Positions 32,986 through 44,220 of a stretch of 64,000 nucleotides of DNA are shown here, one piece after another. Where the stretch lies: contig NC_045444.1 in the NCBI RefSeq assembly GCF_002776525.5, positions 29,358,944-29,422,943 on the forward strand, written 5' to 3'. This stretch comes from Piliocolobus tephrosceles. Lineage: Eukaryota > Chordata > Mammalia > Primates > Cercopithecidae. The translations under genes were made by a program, and so were the position numbers. The notes beneath the pieces were generated by a model. That model worked only from the letters and a program-made list of their open reading frames with translations. It was not told the origin of the DNA and ran no database searches. Position 1 is the stretch's first letter. Each line of letters starts with the position of its first letter.

Positions 32986-35900
32986 TTACCAGTGTTTATT
33001 ATACTCTTCTAAAGTTTTCAAATTTTCTCTAATAGAATGCATTTATCATCAAAAAAAGAAATTAAAGCTGATTTTAAAATCTGCCTTTAAAATTTGTGAT
33101 ATATCTGAAGCACAGTCATTAGCACATAGAAGGCATTAACAGTAACAAACAGTAACTACTGTAAATGTTTCTTTTTGGTATTATCTACTATGTCAGGGTT
33201 TTGGTTCTGATATTTTTATCTGTGTTTGTTATCACACCTTACAGAACACATATTCCAATTAGAAACCAATTATTAATTGAAGCCTGTGGACCATTCATTT
33301 TTTCACTTTTTAGTTCTCACATCTTATTAAATATTCTAAATATTGCTTTAGAGATACTTTAGAATATCACTATAACTCCCAATCAATAAAATATGAAACA
33401 AGTGAATAATTGAAAATGTTTCAATCTTCTGCATTGAAATTCATGCAAAGAGGTTCAATAAATGCAAAGAATCTGGCCATGTTAGCTATCAATCCTCAAC
33501 TGCCATATAACGCTCCTTTGCTATAATATACTTGCGAATTATATACACATAACTTCAAAGCTAATTTTTTGCTTTTATTGAAAAGCAAAAATGTCAGAGT
33601 ATAGCAATAATTCCTATTGAGGATGATAGTTATTTTGGAAAATAAGAGTGACATGTTTAGATATAAAATTGAAGACTTTTCATTTAAGCCAACAGATATG
33701 TAAACTGGCATATAAAAAATGGCTGAATTTATCTTTGAATGACCACCTTAAAACACACAAATGTTAAATGCAACAATACTTGTGAATGCTCTCCTGCTTT
33801 TCCAATACTTGAGAATGTTTCTGGCATACAACTATAACTTTAAAGAAGAAGGTGGAATTTCTGCTAAGTCCTCAATCTTATAAAAAGGCCAGTGTAGATA
33901 GCAGTATAGTTTGTGCAAATTGAGGGTAGGCAAGCATATGGTTAGCATGGATCCCCCCCCAAAATAGTTATAGCACATAGGAAACATAAGTTGAGCATAT
34001 TGAAAATTTATTCTATTTTTAACAGCCTCTCTTTAGTTAAGTGGTCAAAGTCACAATTAACATTTCACATGCAATAGCTGAGCTATATTTTGCAAGCCAG
34101 GTGTGACCTGATGGCAGGAATACATTTACCACCACACTCTCCTTATTTTGTAAAACTATTCCAGAGTTATGTGTGTTGGAAAATCATGGCATTCCAGAGA
34201 TAGAGAGGGGAACATTTCTAATACACCTTCATAACTTGAGAGTTGTCCTCCAGGCAATCATGTGGCTTTCAACACACTTTGCAAGTCACTATAGTAACTG
34301 CAAAGCACAAACTTAAAAGAAAGTTCACATCCTTAAATCTGTTTGGAGCTGAACTATTATTAAAGGCTTTGGTCTTCTTAATTCAGCATTAATTTTTAGT
34401 TGTATATTAAAGTTTTCTTTCAGTTCGAGTCATTTGGCTGTGATTTCACGCGACTAAGAAATTTCTTTGAATTAGCAATTCAGCTCATTTTGGGAAAAAC
34501 TTACCCAGCATAAGGCTTTTTTGAGAGGATTTCTCTTCCGGGGGTCCAACATCTGTAGCACTGGATTATAAATTGTTTCTAAAATAAACTTAAATTGGTG
34601 GATCACTGTTCTTCCCACTTGGGCCTGACAAAAGGTAGCACTCACATTTCCTTTCTTTTATGCTGTAAACTGTGTATCACTTTTCAGCTCTTGCTAGAAA
34701 AATGAATTCTTACTCATTTTAAGATTTTATAAACTTGAATTTTACTTAGTGGTATAAGAATTGCTTTTACTAGGAATACATACGAAGTGCTATTGCATGA
34801 ACAAATTCATAAAATCATATTTTTGTCGGGCTATTTAAAACTAAGCAGTATAAATAAATAGCCTTTCTCAAGAATTGCAGTTTGGGGCCTTTTTTTTCTG
34901 TTAGTTAAGCATTCTTAAGTTAGGCACTAAACTTTGAGCTCCTCATGTTGCTTAGAATCAGGTATCTTTGCTACGATTTCTTGGGAGTAAATTAATGATG
35001 AGTCAACATACATCAAGAGGAATTCCCAAATACCGACATAAGGTCTAAATATTTTTGGGCCTTCCTGCCCACTATCATGTTAATGTCCCAACCATGTCTT
35101 TCCTTTACCTTTCTCATTCAGATTAGTTCTTTTGCCTTTTGGCCTTTGTTTTATCATAAAAGGGGAGTTTCTTTCATTTCTTTGCTAAAAACAGGTTAAA
35201 TGGTAGCTCAAAATTTACAACACAGTCATGGAGTTTAAGGACCTAATGAAACCTAAGTCCTACCAGAGGGGTGGAACTAGCCAGAATGACCAGAATCTGA
35301 CTTCTTTCTGAGTTAGCTGGTACAGAACTGTGAAGCCAGGGTGGCATAGGATAAAATTCCTAACATTTTCAGACTTGTATATGGTAGATCCTTAGCAAAA
35401 CACACGAGAGCAGCATTTCTTCATATACACTCTTCAGTGTTACTCAAAAAAGAGAATCTATGTACAAGATTCAAGTAATTTAGGGAGGACACAAAGATGG
35501 GCAAGGATTTTTTTTTTTCTGCAGGACTTTTCAGAGACTTTATACTTTTGTGCCTTGTGAATATCCAAGAAGAAAAAGTGGCACTCAATTTTCTCCAAAA
35601 CTTTTACGTTGGAATGCCATTTTCATGAAGCATATGAGAGGAATGGTGTTTTACAGAACCAACTTTATTGAAAGGTATTGCCAAAGCCATGGTAAAGATG
35701 TATATAGTTTCCGGATCAGATCCACCCCACCAACAATACAACTCAACTAAAGCTCAAGCTACTTGAAGTATACCTGTTTTTGAGAGTTTTCCATCTAAGA
35801 TACTAAATTGAATTATATTATTTCATGTAAGGTTTTTTATTTCTTCCAGCAGCCTATGCTTCTTTTCTACATATGTTTTACTAGTTGAAACCTTCAGAAA

Positions 35901-36404
35901 TAATCCCTAGCTGTTCCCCCACAGTAAGAGTGAAAATTATGGTTTCTCCTGATGTGAGGTTTCAAAAAAAAAAAAAAAAAAAAAAAAAAAGAGATGTAAT
36001 AATTAGATATAAAAAGAGATATATAATAATATAATTTTGCAGGATAGTATTCTAATTACGTATTTGAAATTGTGGTTGATTCTCTCTGTGATCCTAAATC
36101 AACCACTTAACTATTTAGGAGTCCAGCATGGCAGGGAAAACGTAAGCTTCCATTTGAATCATGACATTTATAACAGCATTAATACATTTTCCCAGACATC
36201 TCCAGTTCAGGGGCCTTCTTTGCTGAAAATGTCTATCCCCACATAAACTTTAATATGAAAATGTATTAGTCAGTTAACATGAATTATGTAGTTCAGTATT
36301 TGGTGACTTTTACCCCAAATCGATCTTTACCTTCATCTTTTCTAACCTAAAGACAGTGATTTCTTAACACATGAACTACTGTTTGGTTGATATTTAGCAA
36401 ATAA
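32986..36404. other. AT-rich unique intron
   Basis: A MIR-like tail (CATTAGCACATAGAAGGC) lies near 33117. An A27 tract lies at 35964-35990. Sequence at about 34340-34620 is complex and non-repetitive. No gene. Confidence 0.4.
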
Positions 36405-36540
36405 ATTGCATATATATATATGTGTGTGTGTATTGTATGTACATAAATACATATACATGTGTATGTATATATTTATATACATATAAATTGTATGTATATA
36501 TTTATATAGATTACATATATTTACACATACACACACATTT
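36405..36540. repeat. AT/GT microsatellite cluster
   Basis: ATATATATATATGTGTGTGTGT followed by a TATGTATATATTTATATA motif repeated twice and ending in ACACATACACACACA. Partly self-complementary. Confidence 0.9.
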
Positions 36541-38439
36541 GAAATAGTGAATAAGCAAGATAGCCTATGTTCTATATAATACTATATCTAACCTTCTTTC
36601 TTAATGACTCTTTTTTTAAAAGTTACTACAAGTAACTTGATCTTCCTAACTCAGGAAAAAAATCTCAAGCTGCTGAAAAATTTCACCTGCAATAATGCAA
36701 ACATAACAGGAATATAAAACTATGCGTTATCTTTTAAATTTACTTAAACGAGATTATTTAAAACATGCATAAGTTCAAGTTTTATTAAAAGCAAATGGAA
36801 AACGTGCAGGGAAAGGCACATAAAGGATACAGGTTTGAGGCAGAATGAATATTTTATATTTACACATGCATAAAAGCACAAAATGAACATTTTTCCACAG
36901 GAAATTTAGGTAATATGCATTCGCAGAAATTCATTACAGGAGTCCCCCACGATGGCCCAGTGGCTTAGAGAAGCCTTCTCCCAAGGGACACTCAGCCATA
37001 CAGGCACATGCCTTTCCCCAAGGAGGCACTCGGACACGCAACTCTAGCCTCCAACTCTTTCTTCTATAACTGCATCTTCAATCCTCTACTTTTACATAAT
37101 CTCTTTCCCCTTTCAAACTTCCTTGGTTCCCTCCCCCACATTTGGCTCCGCTCTGGTTTCTAAGACCAGGTCTTTTGCTGAGCAGGAAAAATATAAAGAA
37201 TGCTACAGAAATAGTAAATAGTCTAGCCCCATTTCAGTTTTCTTACTCTCCCTTCAAGGCCTGAGTCCCCCTTGAGAGCCTAGTTACCCCTCCACCCACC
37301 CAAGCTCCTCCAAAGCTATAGACCCCTTTGCAGCTTCCACTCCCATAAACTCAGACTGTCCCTCCGCTAATGAGCTCTTGCATATCCCTTGATTTTTAGC
37401 CTCACCTTTGTGGGTCTCAGTTTTGGCTCACAGATACCTTAATCTCACTGTCTCTGCACCAACTAAAATTATAGCCATAATTAAATAGGTAACTATACCT
37501 TTGATCCTGTCAACGTTTACATTATCCTTTTGCCCTTTCAGATTTCCTGGACTCCAAGTCCTAATGTTCTTCTACTATCCTGTTGGCCAAGATGCCCCAT
37601 TCACCTTTGTACCTTCAATAGTCTTGCTTTTGCTTCTACCTTCTCCATGGCCCGTGACCTCTGAGCCCTATTCTCTGCTAGATAAATCTTATCAATTTAG
37701 ACATTTGCTACCAATGGGTGAAGTTATTAAAACAACTTTTACCTAATAAGTGCTCAAGTGGTTATTTCTGTTATCTATCTCCATATTTGCCTCTAAAATG
37801 TGTGTGTGTGGTGGAATTAATGAAGCAGTTAGTATCACAAAAAGGTATTAATTTAAAACCAAAAGGGAAAAACCTGCATTGCCTGTATTGTGAATCTTAC
37901 TAATGGCTTTTATAATATGCATATCTGGGAGATGCTCAGGAGAGATGTTAAACTGAGGTAGATAGGCATGTTAAAGAGAAGCAAAGGTCCATTCCACTTG
38001 CCCTCTACAGAGAGGAGGATGCTTAATTCACTCAATAGGATTTTGGCAAATGAAAGAGCAAAGTGGCATAGCTTCTTATATTCCAAAAGAAACTTTAAAT
38101 TTGAAGTCTCAGATAACTCACACTCTAAAAATATGAGAATCCCTTCCAGAAATGTAGCCATGCCAACATTGCTCACAGGTACAAATGCTCTCTGTTTAAA
38201 GCAGAAGAAAAGGGAAAATGGGAAGCAGAATATCCTTAATATTCAGTCTAAATTTGAGTCATTTTACCCACGAGAAATGTACTATCACCAGGCTGTCAAT
38301 TACAATTCTAAGAGTGAAAAACGAAAATTCGGACCTTCTTATGATGGATCGTTTAGTCACGTGGAAGGTGGCAGCGTGAAAAGTTGGCCTGGTTACTAGG
38401 GCCAGGAGTCATTATCAGACACTGACAGTGACGCTTCCA
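36541..38439. other. Intron; pyrimidine-rich unassigned block at 36940-37470
   Basis: 36940-37470 is C/T-rich (GGAGTCCCCCACGATGGCC, CCCCTCCACCCACCCAAGC) and looks like an old LTR, but no family is recognised. At 37968-38399 an ATG-initiated 143-codon frame lies opposite an 88-codon minus-strand frame. It shows no known domain, so it is not called as a gene. Confidence 0.35.
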
Positions 38440-38625
38440 CAGGTACTGGACTCAGACTGCCTTGGCTTGAACGTCAGTTTGTGTGACACTGGCTGTCACA
38501 TCACTCAGTCTTCTCAGTCTTCTCATTTGTTGAACAAGCTTAACAGTAGAAGCTACTTCATGGGATTGTTATGATGATGAAATGAGACAATAAAATTGCT
38601 TAGAACAATAGCTGATTATTATTAA
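38440..38625 (+). mobile_element. MIR SINE
   Basis: Order matches MIR: CTTGGCTTGAACGTCAGTTT, TCAGTCTTCTCATTTGTTG, TCATGGGATTGTTATGATG, TTGCTTAGAACAATAGC. Confidence 0.72.
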
Positions 38626-38818
38626 CATTGGTCAGGTCAAATATGCTTTCCAGGCCACAGCATGTGCCATGAGCTTGCTTGGTGGTGGGCAGGTACCAGG
38701 CAGTACACACGTGGCATTGGCCCTGCTCAATCTCTTTCAAGAGATGGACAGCATGGCCTCTTGGTCACCGAAGTGGTTCTTCAGAGATTCAGGTTTGTGA
38801 AGGGAAAAAAAAAAAATG

Positions 38819-39500
38819 CAACAGTCCCCCTTATCTGTGGTTTCACTTTCCATGGTTTCAGTTATCCAAAGTCAAAATTCCAGAAATATGCAATTAATAA
38901 GTGGCATAGCATTCTGAGTAGCATGATGACTTCTCCCACCTGGGACGTAACTCCTCCGTTTGTCCAGAGTCTCCAAGCTGTCTGCCCTGGTGCCATCATT
39001 CATAGAGTAGCCCTCCCAGTTATTAGATCAATGTTGTGGCATCACAGTGCTTGCGTTCGAGGATTCCTTATTTTACTTCACAATGGACCCCAAAGCGTAA
39101 GAGTAGTGATGCTGGCAATTCACATATGCCAAAGAGAAGCCGTAACATGCTTCCTTTCAGTGGAAAGGTGGAAGGTCTCGACTTAATAAGGAAAGGATAA
39201 AAATTATATGCTGAGGTTGCTGTGATTTATGGTAAGAATGAATCTTCCGTCTGTGAAATTGTCAAGAAGGAAAAATAAACATGTGCTAGGTTTGCTGTTG
39301 CACCTCGGACTGCAAAAGTTATGGCCACAGTGCATGACCAGTGCTAAGTTAAGATGGAAATGGCATTACATCTGTGGATGGAAGAGAAACATGTTCCAAT
39401 AGATAGCAATCCAGTTCGGTGCTATCTAAGGTTTCAGGCATCCACTGGCTGGGGGGTGGGGTTCCTGGAGCATATCCCCCAAAGATAAGAGGGGACTACT
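38819..39500 (+). mobile_element. Tigger-type (pogo/TcMar) DNA transposon, internally deleted
   Basis: The left end ACAGTCCCCCTTATCTGTGG and right end AGATAAGAGGGGACTACT are decayed terminal inverted repeats. Between them, at about 39206-39420 on the plus strand, is a decayed transposase N-terminal helix-turn-helix region: KNESSVCEIVKKEK, then a stop, then FAVAPRTAKVMATVHDQC. At about 680 bp it lacks most of a full Tigger (about 2.4 kb), including the catalytic DDE region. The copy is inactive, with multiple stops. Confidence 0.8.
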
Positions 39501-40610
39501 ATCATACCAGTCTTTCTGCCTCCTGTGATTCAGAGATATGTAGGCCCACTTAGGCCAAACAAAGAGAAGCCTCTAAAGTCCAACCAACTCAACAATGTTC
39601 CACACTGAGCTCTGAAGCCAGAGACCCCACTGTCTGGTAAAAAAGTGTTCCTTTGCCTTGCTTTATTTTCTACACTCTTATTTCCCTTGGGTTGAGATGT
39701 CTGATAGAATGAAGAGTTTGATATTTCTTAGCACCTTGTCTTTCCATATGCTGTCCTTATTTCCTTATCACTAAAACCCCACTCTTCTGAATTTTAATAT
39801 AAAATCAAGTAGGCTTCAGCCGTCAGAATAGCATTACTTTTTTAATTATCAGTTTCTAGGATGGGGCTTTATTTTCTTTTTAGGAGTCCTGTGTTGGAAC
39901 AGGCAAGTCATTACCATTAATAAAACCAAATCCTAGTGTTTCATTGGTATTCCACCTCTCCATAGGATCCTCACACAAGCAAACACATATTTGATTCCAA
40001 TGGGGCTCTTTTCCTGTGCAAATGCTACAGGATTCTGCATTTTATTGTGGCAGTAAGCTAAATTGGCTGTCCAAATGAATGGAGACACTTAGAATTTTGC
40101 CATATACCAAACTGTCTCAGAACCTATCTCCTCTACAAAACACATTCCAGTTAGCATTTTCCAGGAATACTTTACTCACCACTAATCACAAAAAAACTTA
40201 ATTTTTAAAGGCCTACCTTCAGTTACTAATTGTACAGACATTGTTCTGGTTATTTTGAGTTCTAATTTTTTTTTTTTTTTGCATGCCTCTCACCTGTTTC
40301 TTCAATTGTCTCTAAGCATTTTAAAGGCTGCATCTTGTTAACTTCACAGTCATTTTTACTGTTTAATATACTCACTCATTCATTTCACAAATATTTGTGG
40401 AGTACTCACAATGCTCAGGTATTATGGGGTAAACAGTTGGACAAGGCCATGTATCCTTTCCCCAAAACTCATAGGTTCTACTTCCATATAGTAAAGTATG
40501 TAGGGTAGAAGATTAAATAATGTTGTAATGCAGTTACTTTTCCTGAATGAAAAACCTTTTTTAGTCACTCCAAAGTAACCACAACTTCACTTCAAACTCC
40601 AGTGGAATTA
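39501..40610. other. Intron just upstream of the last exon
   Basis: T-rich run near 40268-40280. 40375-40520 (CATTTCACAAATATTTGTGG, GGTATTATGGGGTAAACAG) looks like the start of the unassigned old repeat class. No other exon recognised. Confidence 0.4.
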
Positions 40611-40642
40611 CTTTTTTCTTCTCTCTCTCTCTCTCTACACAG
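40611..40642 (+). promoter_or_regulatory. ARHGAP15: 3' splice site and polypyrimidine tract of the last intron
   Basis: A T-rich run followed by an uninterrupted CT dinucleotide repeat leads into CTACACAG, with the acceptor AG at 40641-40642. The tract is long and almost pure pyrimidine with no earlier AG close by, so it should be a strong acceptor. It is effectively a (CT)n microsatellite, so its length may vary among individuals. Confidence 0.88.
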
Positions 40643-40826
40643 GATAGTGGCCAAAGCCTCCAAGAACCTCATGTCCACACAAAGCTTAGGGATTGTATTT
40701 GGACCCACCCTCCTGCGAGCTGAAAATGAAACAGGAAACATGGCGATCCACATGGTCTACCAGAACCAGATAGCTGAGCTCATGCTGAGCGAGTACAGTA
40801 AGATCTTCAGCTCGGAGGAAGACTGA
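40643..40826 (+). CDS. ARHGAP15: ARHGAP15 terminal coding exon (C-terminal part of RhoGAP domain)
   Basis: This exon encodes the last 60 residues of a Rho GTPase-activating protein. It begins with the third base of a codon (first full codon at 40644), after a consensus acceptor, and ends at a TGA at 40824-40826. Near residue 12 is STQSLGIVFGPTLL, the conserved RhoGAP helix motif that packs against the GTPase switch regions; GPTLL instead of GPNLL is typical of the ARHGAP9/12/15/27 group. The tail ends in acidic residues SSEED. The catalytic arginine finger and the PH domain lie in upstream exons outside the window. Known of the family: ARHGAP15 is a cytosolic, PIP3-recruited GAP acting mainly on RAC1 in blood cells. 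The reading frame is intact with no disabling change. Assignment to ARHGAP15 rests on recognising the peptide; ARHGAP12 or ARHGAP27 are less likely. Confidence 0.93.
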
Positions 40827-41012
40827 CAGACAAGACAAGCTACTGAATACGTTCACATCTGTCTTGATGCCTAATATTTTTACATTTCTGTAAACATATT
40901 TCTGAAATATTTTTTGCCTTTCAAGCGACAGATGCCTCATTTTGTGAAAACTTAATGATGATTTTGTGTTTAAGCTCCAAACATTTGAATAAAATAATTG
41001 ACAATATTTGCT
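40827..41012 (+). other. ARHGAP15: ARHGAP15 3' UTR
   Basis: About 185 bases separate the TGA from the likely cleavage zone. The UTR is AT-rich. The end is inferred from the AATAAA about 20 bases upstream and a TATGTGTTCT stretch resembling a GU-rich downstream element. Alternative longer 3' ends are possible. Confidence 0.75.
40988..40993 (+). terminator. ARHGAP15: Poly(A) signal AATAAA
   Basis: Canonical AATAAA located 162 bases after the stop codon, followed by a TG-rich stretch at about 41011-41020. This is the first canonical signal after the stop and suits a short 3' UTR. Confidence 0.82.
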
Positions 41013-41778
41013 ATATGTGTTCTACATTAACCCCTTTGGTGCTATTCCTTCTAGCACTTCTAGGAACACATCATGCATGCCTCATGCTATTAAATAATAT
41101 GTAAAGAACAGCATATATTCAAAAAATGGCCTTAATGCTGCTCCAGGGAAATCGGGTGTGCGGTTATGTATGTGGAGATATGAGTGAGTGTGGTTGGGAG
41201 TAGGGGTGCATGTGCACACATGTGCTTTCCCAAGATCCAGGCTGCCTTAGGCATGACACCATACTGTTACTTGGACACGGATAGAACACAAAGAGGTAGG
41301 AAGGCAGAAGCTATTAATTTGTAAATTGAAAGAAGGAGATCTGGTTCACAACCAAAACAGATATATTTCATCTTTCCAGAATATTTCTGTATATATAAAT
41401 ATAGTCCAGCTATTTTCAATGCTATATAGTGAAATTTATAAATATAACATGTTGAATGGCAATTTTTCTCAAGAAAAAATGACAGTTCAAAGCATTTGCC
41501 ATTGAATTTTTTTATAAATACTATTCATAGTCCCATAAACTCACTATCTTATAAATTAGAAGCAAAATTAGTGTCCTGCAATTTTGATCTTTATATTACA
41601 CAGGAATTGCCTGACTGCTCATTTTTAATGCTAACATCCATTTTGAATCTTCATCAAACTGTATATCTTCCTTTTGCCTGGCTATGTCATTTTATGTAGA
41701 ATTTTTATTATGCTTCTGAGGATGCTTTATTGGTGAATTACATTAAATCCATCTAGAAAAATAACTTTTTTTAAAGGC
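41013..41778. other. Immediate 3' flank of ARHGAP15
   Basis: Unique AT-rich sequence; nothing recognised. It could hold alternative 3' UTR sequence. Confidence 0.45.
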
Positions 41779-41780
41779 TT

Positions 41781-41793
<13 letters not shown>

Positions 41794-41841
<48 letters not shown>

Positions 41842-42120
41842 AGGCGGAGTCTCGCTCTGTCGCCCGGACTGGAGTGCAGTGGCCGGATCTCAGCTCACTG
41901 CAAGCTCCGTCTCCCGGGTTTACGCCATTCTCCTGCCTCAGCCTCCCGAGTAGCTGGGACGACAGGCGCCCGCCACCTCGCCCGGCTAGTTTTTGTATTT
42001 TTAGTAGAGACGGGGTTTCACCTTGTTAGCCAGGATGGTCTCGATCTCCTGACCTCGTGATCCGCCCGTCTCGGCCTCCCAAAGTGCTGGGATTACAGGC
42101 TTGAGCCACCGCGCCCGGCC
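41794..42120 (-). mobile_element. AluY SINE, cercopithecid-type, young
   Basis: Full-length AluY with a T47 tail (41794-41840), GTGGCCGGATCTCAG and GGCTTGAGCCACCGCGCCCGG. CpG sites are largely preserved, which indicates recent insertion. The target site is a T run (41779-41792 and 42121-42137), so the exact duplication is ambiguous. Confidence 0.95.
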
Positions 42121-42137
42121 TTTTTTTTTTTTTTTTT

Positions 42138-43494
42138 CATATGCCCTAAGGATTACTTGACTAGACTTAGATTGCTTTATCCATTTGATGGTTAGTTTCA
42201 GTTGTCGTGGATAAACAAAAGGGTAACTGTCTAGAATATATCAAACATTGTTTTATTTTGAAAAGTATGTTCTAGTTGAACACATCTCATACCGGTTTTA
42301 TGAAAGTATTCTGCTGATAAAAATGTAGACTTATGTTTGACAGCTTTTTAATCAAATTCAAAGGGAATAAATAAAACTAATCCAGTGTGATAAAGAGTAA
42401 GTCTAGTTATCGATTTGTTCATACAATGAAAAATAAAGCATGTAAATAAAACGCGTGAAGCACAGATCCAGAGCAAACACTTAGAGCAATAATGAGCTCC
42501 ACGGCATAAGCTGTCTGATAGCCAGATGTGCAGGCAGCTCCAACATCCGTGGAGCTGCCTGAGGAAGCGGAGGACTTCCTTGTCCCTCTTGAATGTCTTC
42601 ATTTTAGCAATGGCGCCAGTAAGTGGGCTTGTAGCCAACAAGAGAAGCCACAATATGTGCTGAAGTGCAGTTTCATCCACTATGACGTATACACATACGA
42701 AAAGCCGAAAAAGTCACATGAAGCAGACCCGCATGATCTAAAGTCACCAGTAACAGCACGCTGGCAGACTTGAGAGCTTTAAGCGATTCTTATATGTAAA
42801 ACTGCAATTATGCCTTTCAGACAAACATGGAGACATGAAACAAGAGTTTCTGGCGTTCTGTTTCAAGTCATTCTCATTTCCATGCCATTCCATATTCTCA
42901 ATTAGGTCTTTCCCAAGACTTTGATTACTTCCCTTTTTGAAATATTGGGGGAGAGTAGATTCAGTCGTTCTAGCATTAAAATCTTATCCCTTCACACGGG
43001 TCCATCTTTAAAGTTATTCTGGAAGCATCAGCCAGAGAGAACCAGCAATGAAAGCCAAAGAGAAGTGGCACTACCTGCTTTGGGCAGGGACTCACAGCCC
43101 CTTGTCTCTGCTGCTTTCCAGATTTATAATCTTCAAAAGCACCAGCTTCTTGATTTCCAATCTGATGGGATTTAGCCTGATTCAAACCCCAGCTGTGTCC
43201 TGTCCCTGCCTGCTAAGGGCATTTAATCAGAGAATGTGTTTCCTCTCTGGGAAAAGGCCATTCCAAGGTGCTGAGCCAAAGTGCCCATCACAGGATCTGA
43301 CTTAACACACTACAGGCATAAAAAGGGTTACACCAAAAGGTTATTAGATTCCGTAACATCTCAAACACAGTGACGATGGCCATATCAAGTCTTCCATGCT
43401 TAAAAACTGAGATTATAAGTATACTAGGGTTGACTAAACGGTTAGATTTCATATAACTGGTCAATATGCTCCAGCAAGAAGTCATGAAACACCA
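42138..43494. other. Intergenic unique sequence with hairpin-forming segment
   Basis: 42495-42561 holds two overlapping perfect inverted repeats. Frames of 81-110 codons overlap on both strands here without a recognised domain. No repeat family recognised. Confidence 0.45.
42531..42561. repeat. Perfect 11-bp inverted repeat, 9-base loop
   Basis: CAGGCAGCTCC at 42531-42541 and its exact complement GGAGCTGCCTG at 42551-42561. The right arm also pairs with AGCTCCACGG at 42495-42504. Confidence 0.9.
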
Positions 43495-44220
43495 GTGAGC
43501 ATTTCCTTATCTCCTAGTTTGAACCAGGCAAAATTCTAGGCACTGGTGACACAAATATTAAATAAGACCAAGATTTCTACCCTCGGTAGTTTCAGTCCAG
43601 TGAGGGAGACTATCCCTAACAATCACAGTTCAATACAAGATCAGGTGCCTTAGCCATCTTGGTAAGCGTGTAGACCCAGGATTCAGCACCTATATTTAAA
43701 GATGCTCAAAATATATTGTTGAATGAATGGGCAAACAGAACAGAAGCTCTTCCAGACATATTAACAGTGCTCAGTGGTTGACAAATGCCAAAAGACTCAA
43801 TTACAGACAGTAACTCTCTGATTCTGTCACAAAGTCACATGAAGCTTCATCGGGAAGGTAAGCTTTTCAATCTAATCTTGACCAATGAATAAGATTCACC
43901 AAAGAAAAATGCAGAAGACACACCAGGAAGCAGCAATGGCATGAACAGAGTCATGAAAGACCTGGTATCTCCAAGGAAAAATGAAAAGTTTAGTGAATAA
44001 AGGGTGAAGTGCATGCCTAGCAATTTTGGAATACGAAGCTAGAGAAAGATGTTGGGATCAGATATAGGCCATGATAACATATTCAGATTTTATCCTGTAG
44101 GCAAAAGGGATCCCATAGAGGTTGTAAAGCCAGAAAGCTATAGAGAAACTTTGTTTCTTAGAGAATGTCTAAATTCACCAATGGGCAGGAGAAAAATTAG
44201 TTTGAGGAGACTAGCATTTT
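43495..44220. repeat. Unassigned old dispersed repeat
   Basis: Begins AGGCAAAATTCTAGGCACTGG, continues with a GGAAGCAGCAATGGCATG segment and TTTTATCCTGTAGGCAAAAGG. The same order of phrases is seen at 53.2-54.0 kb and 60-61.5 kb. Confidence 0.5.

Larger units (their letters stand above)
1..40642 (+). other. ARHGAP15: ARHGAP15 intronic sequence (last intron)
   Basis: Everything upstream of the terminal exon is read as intron of the same plus-strand gene. No other exon coding for RhoGAP or PH-domain residues was recognised in any frame. ARHGAP15 is known to be a very large gene, so an intron of more than 40 kb is expected. A short upstream exon below recognition length cannot be fully excluded. 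The donor site is outside the window. Confidence 0.75.

Noticed and set aside
38662..39186. 174-codon open frame
   Set aside because: Its second half is Tigger transposon sequence in a frame unrelated to the transposase, and it shows no domain; treated as a chance frame.
1..40642. Further ARHGAP15 exons upstream
   Set aside because: The residues expected just before the terminal exon in this family were not found in any frame; the preceding exon is presumed outside the window.
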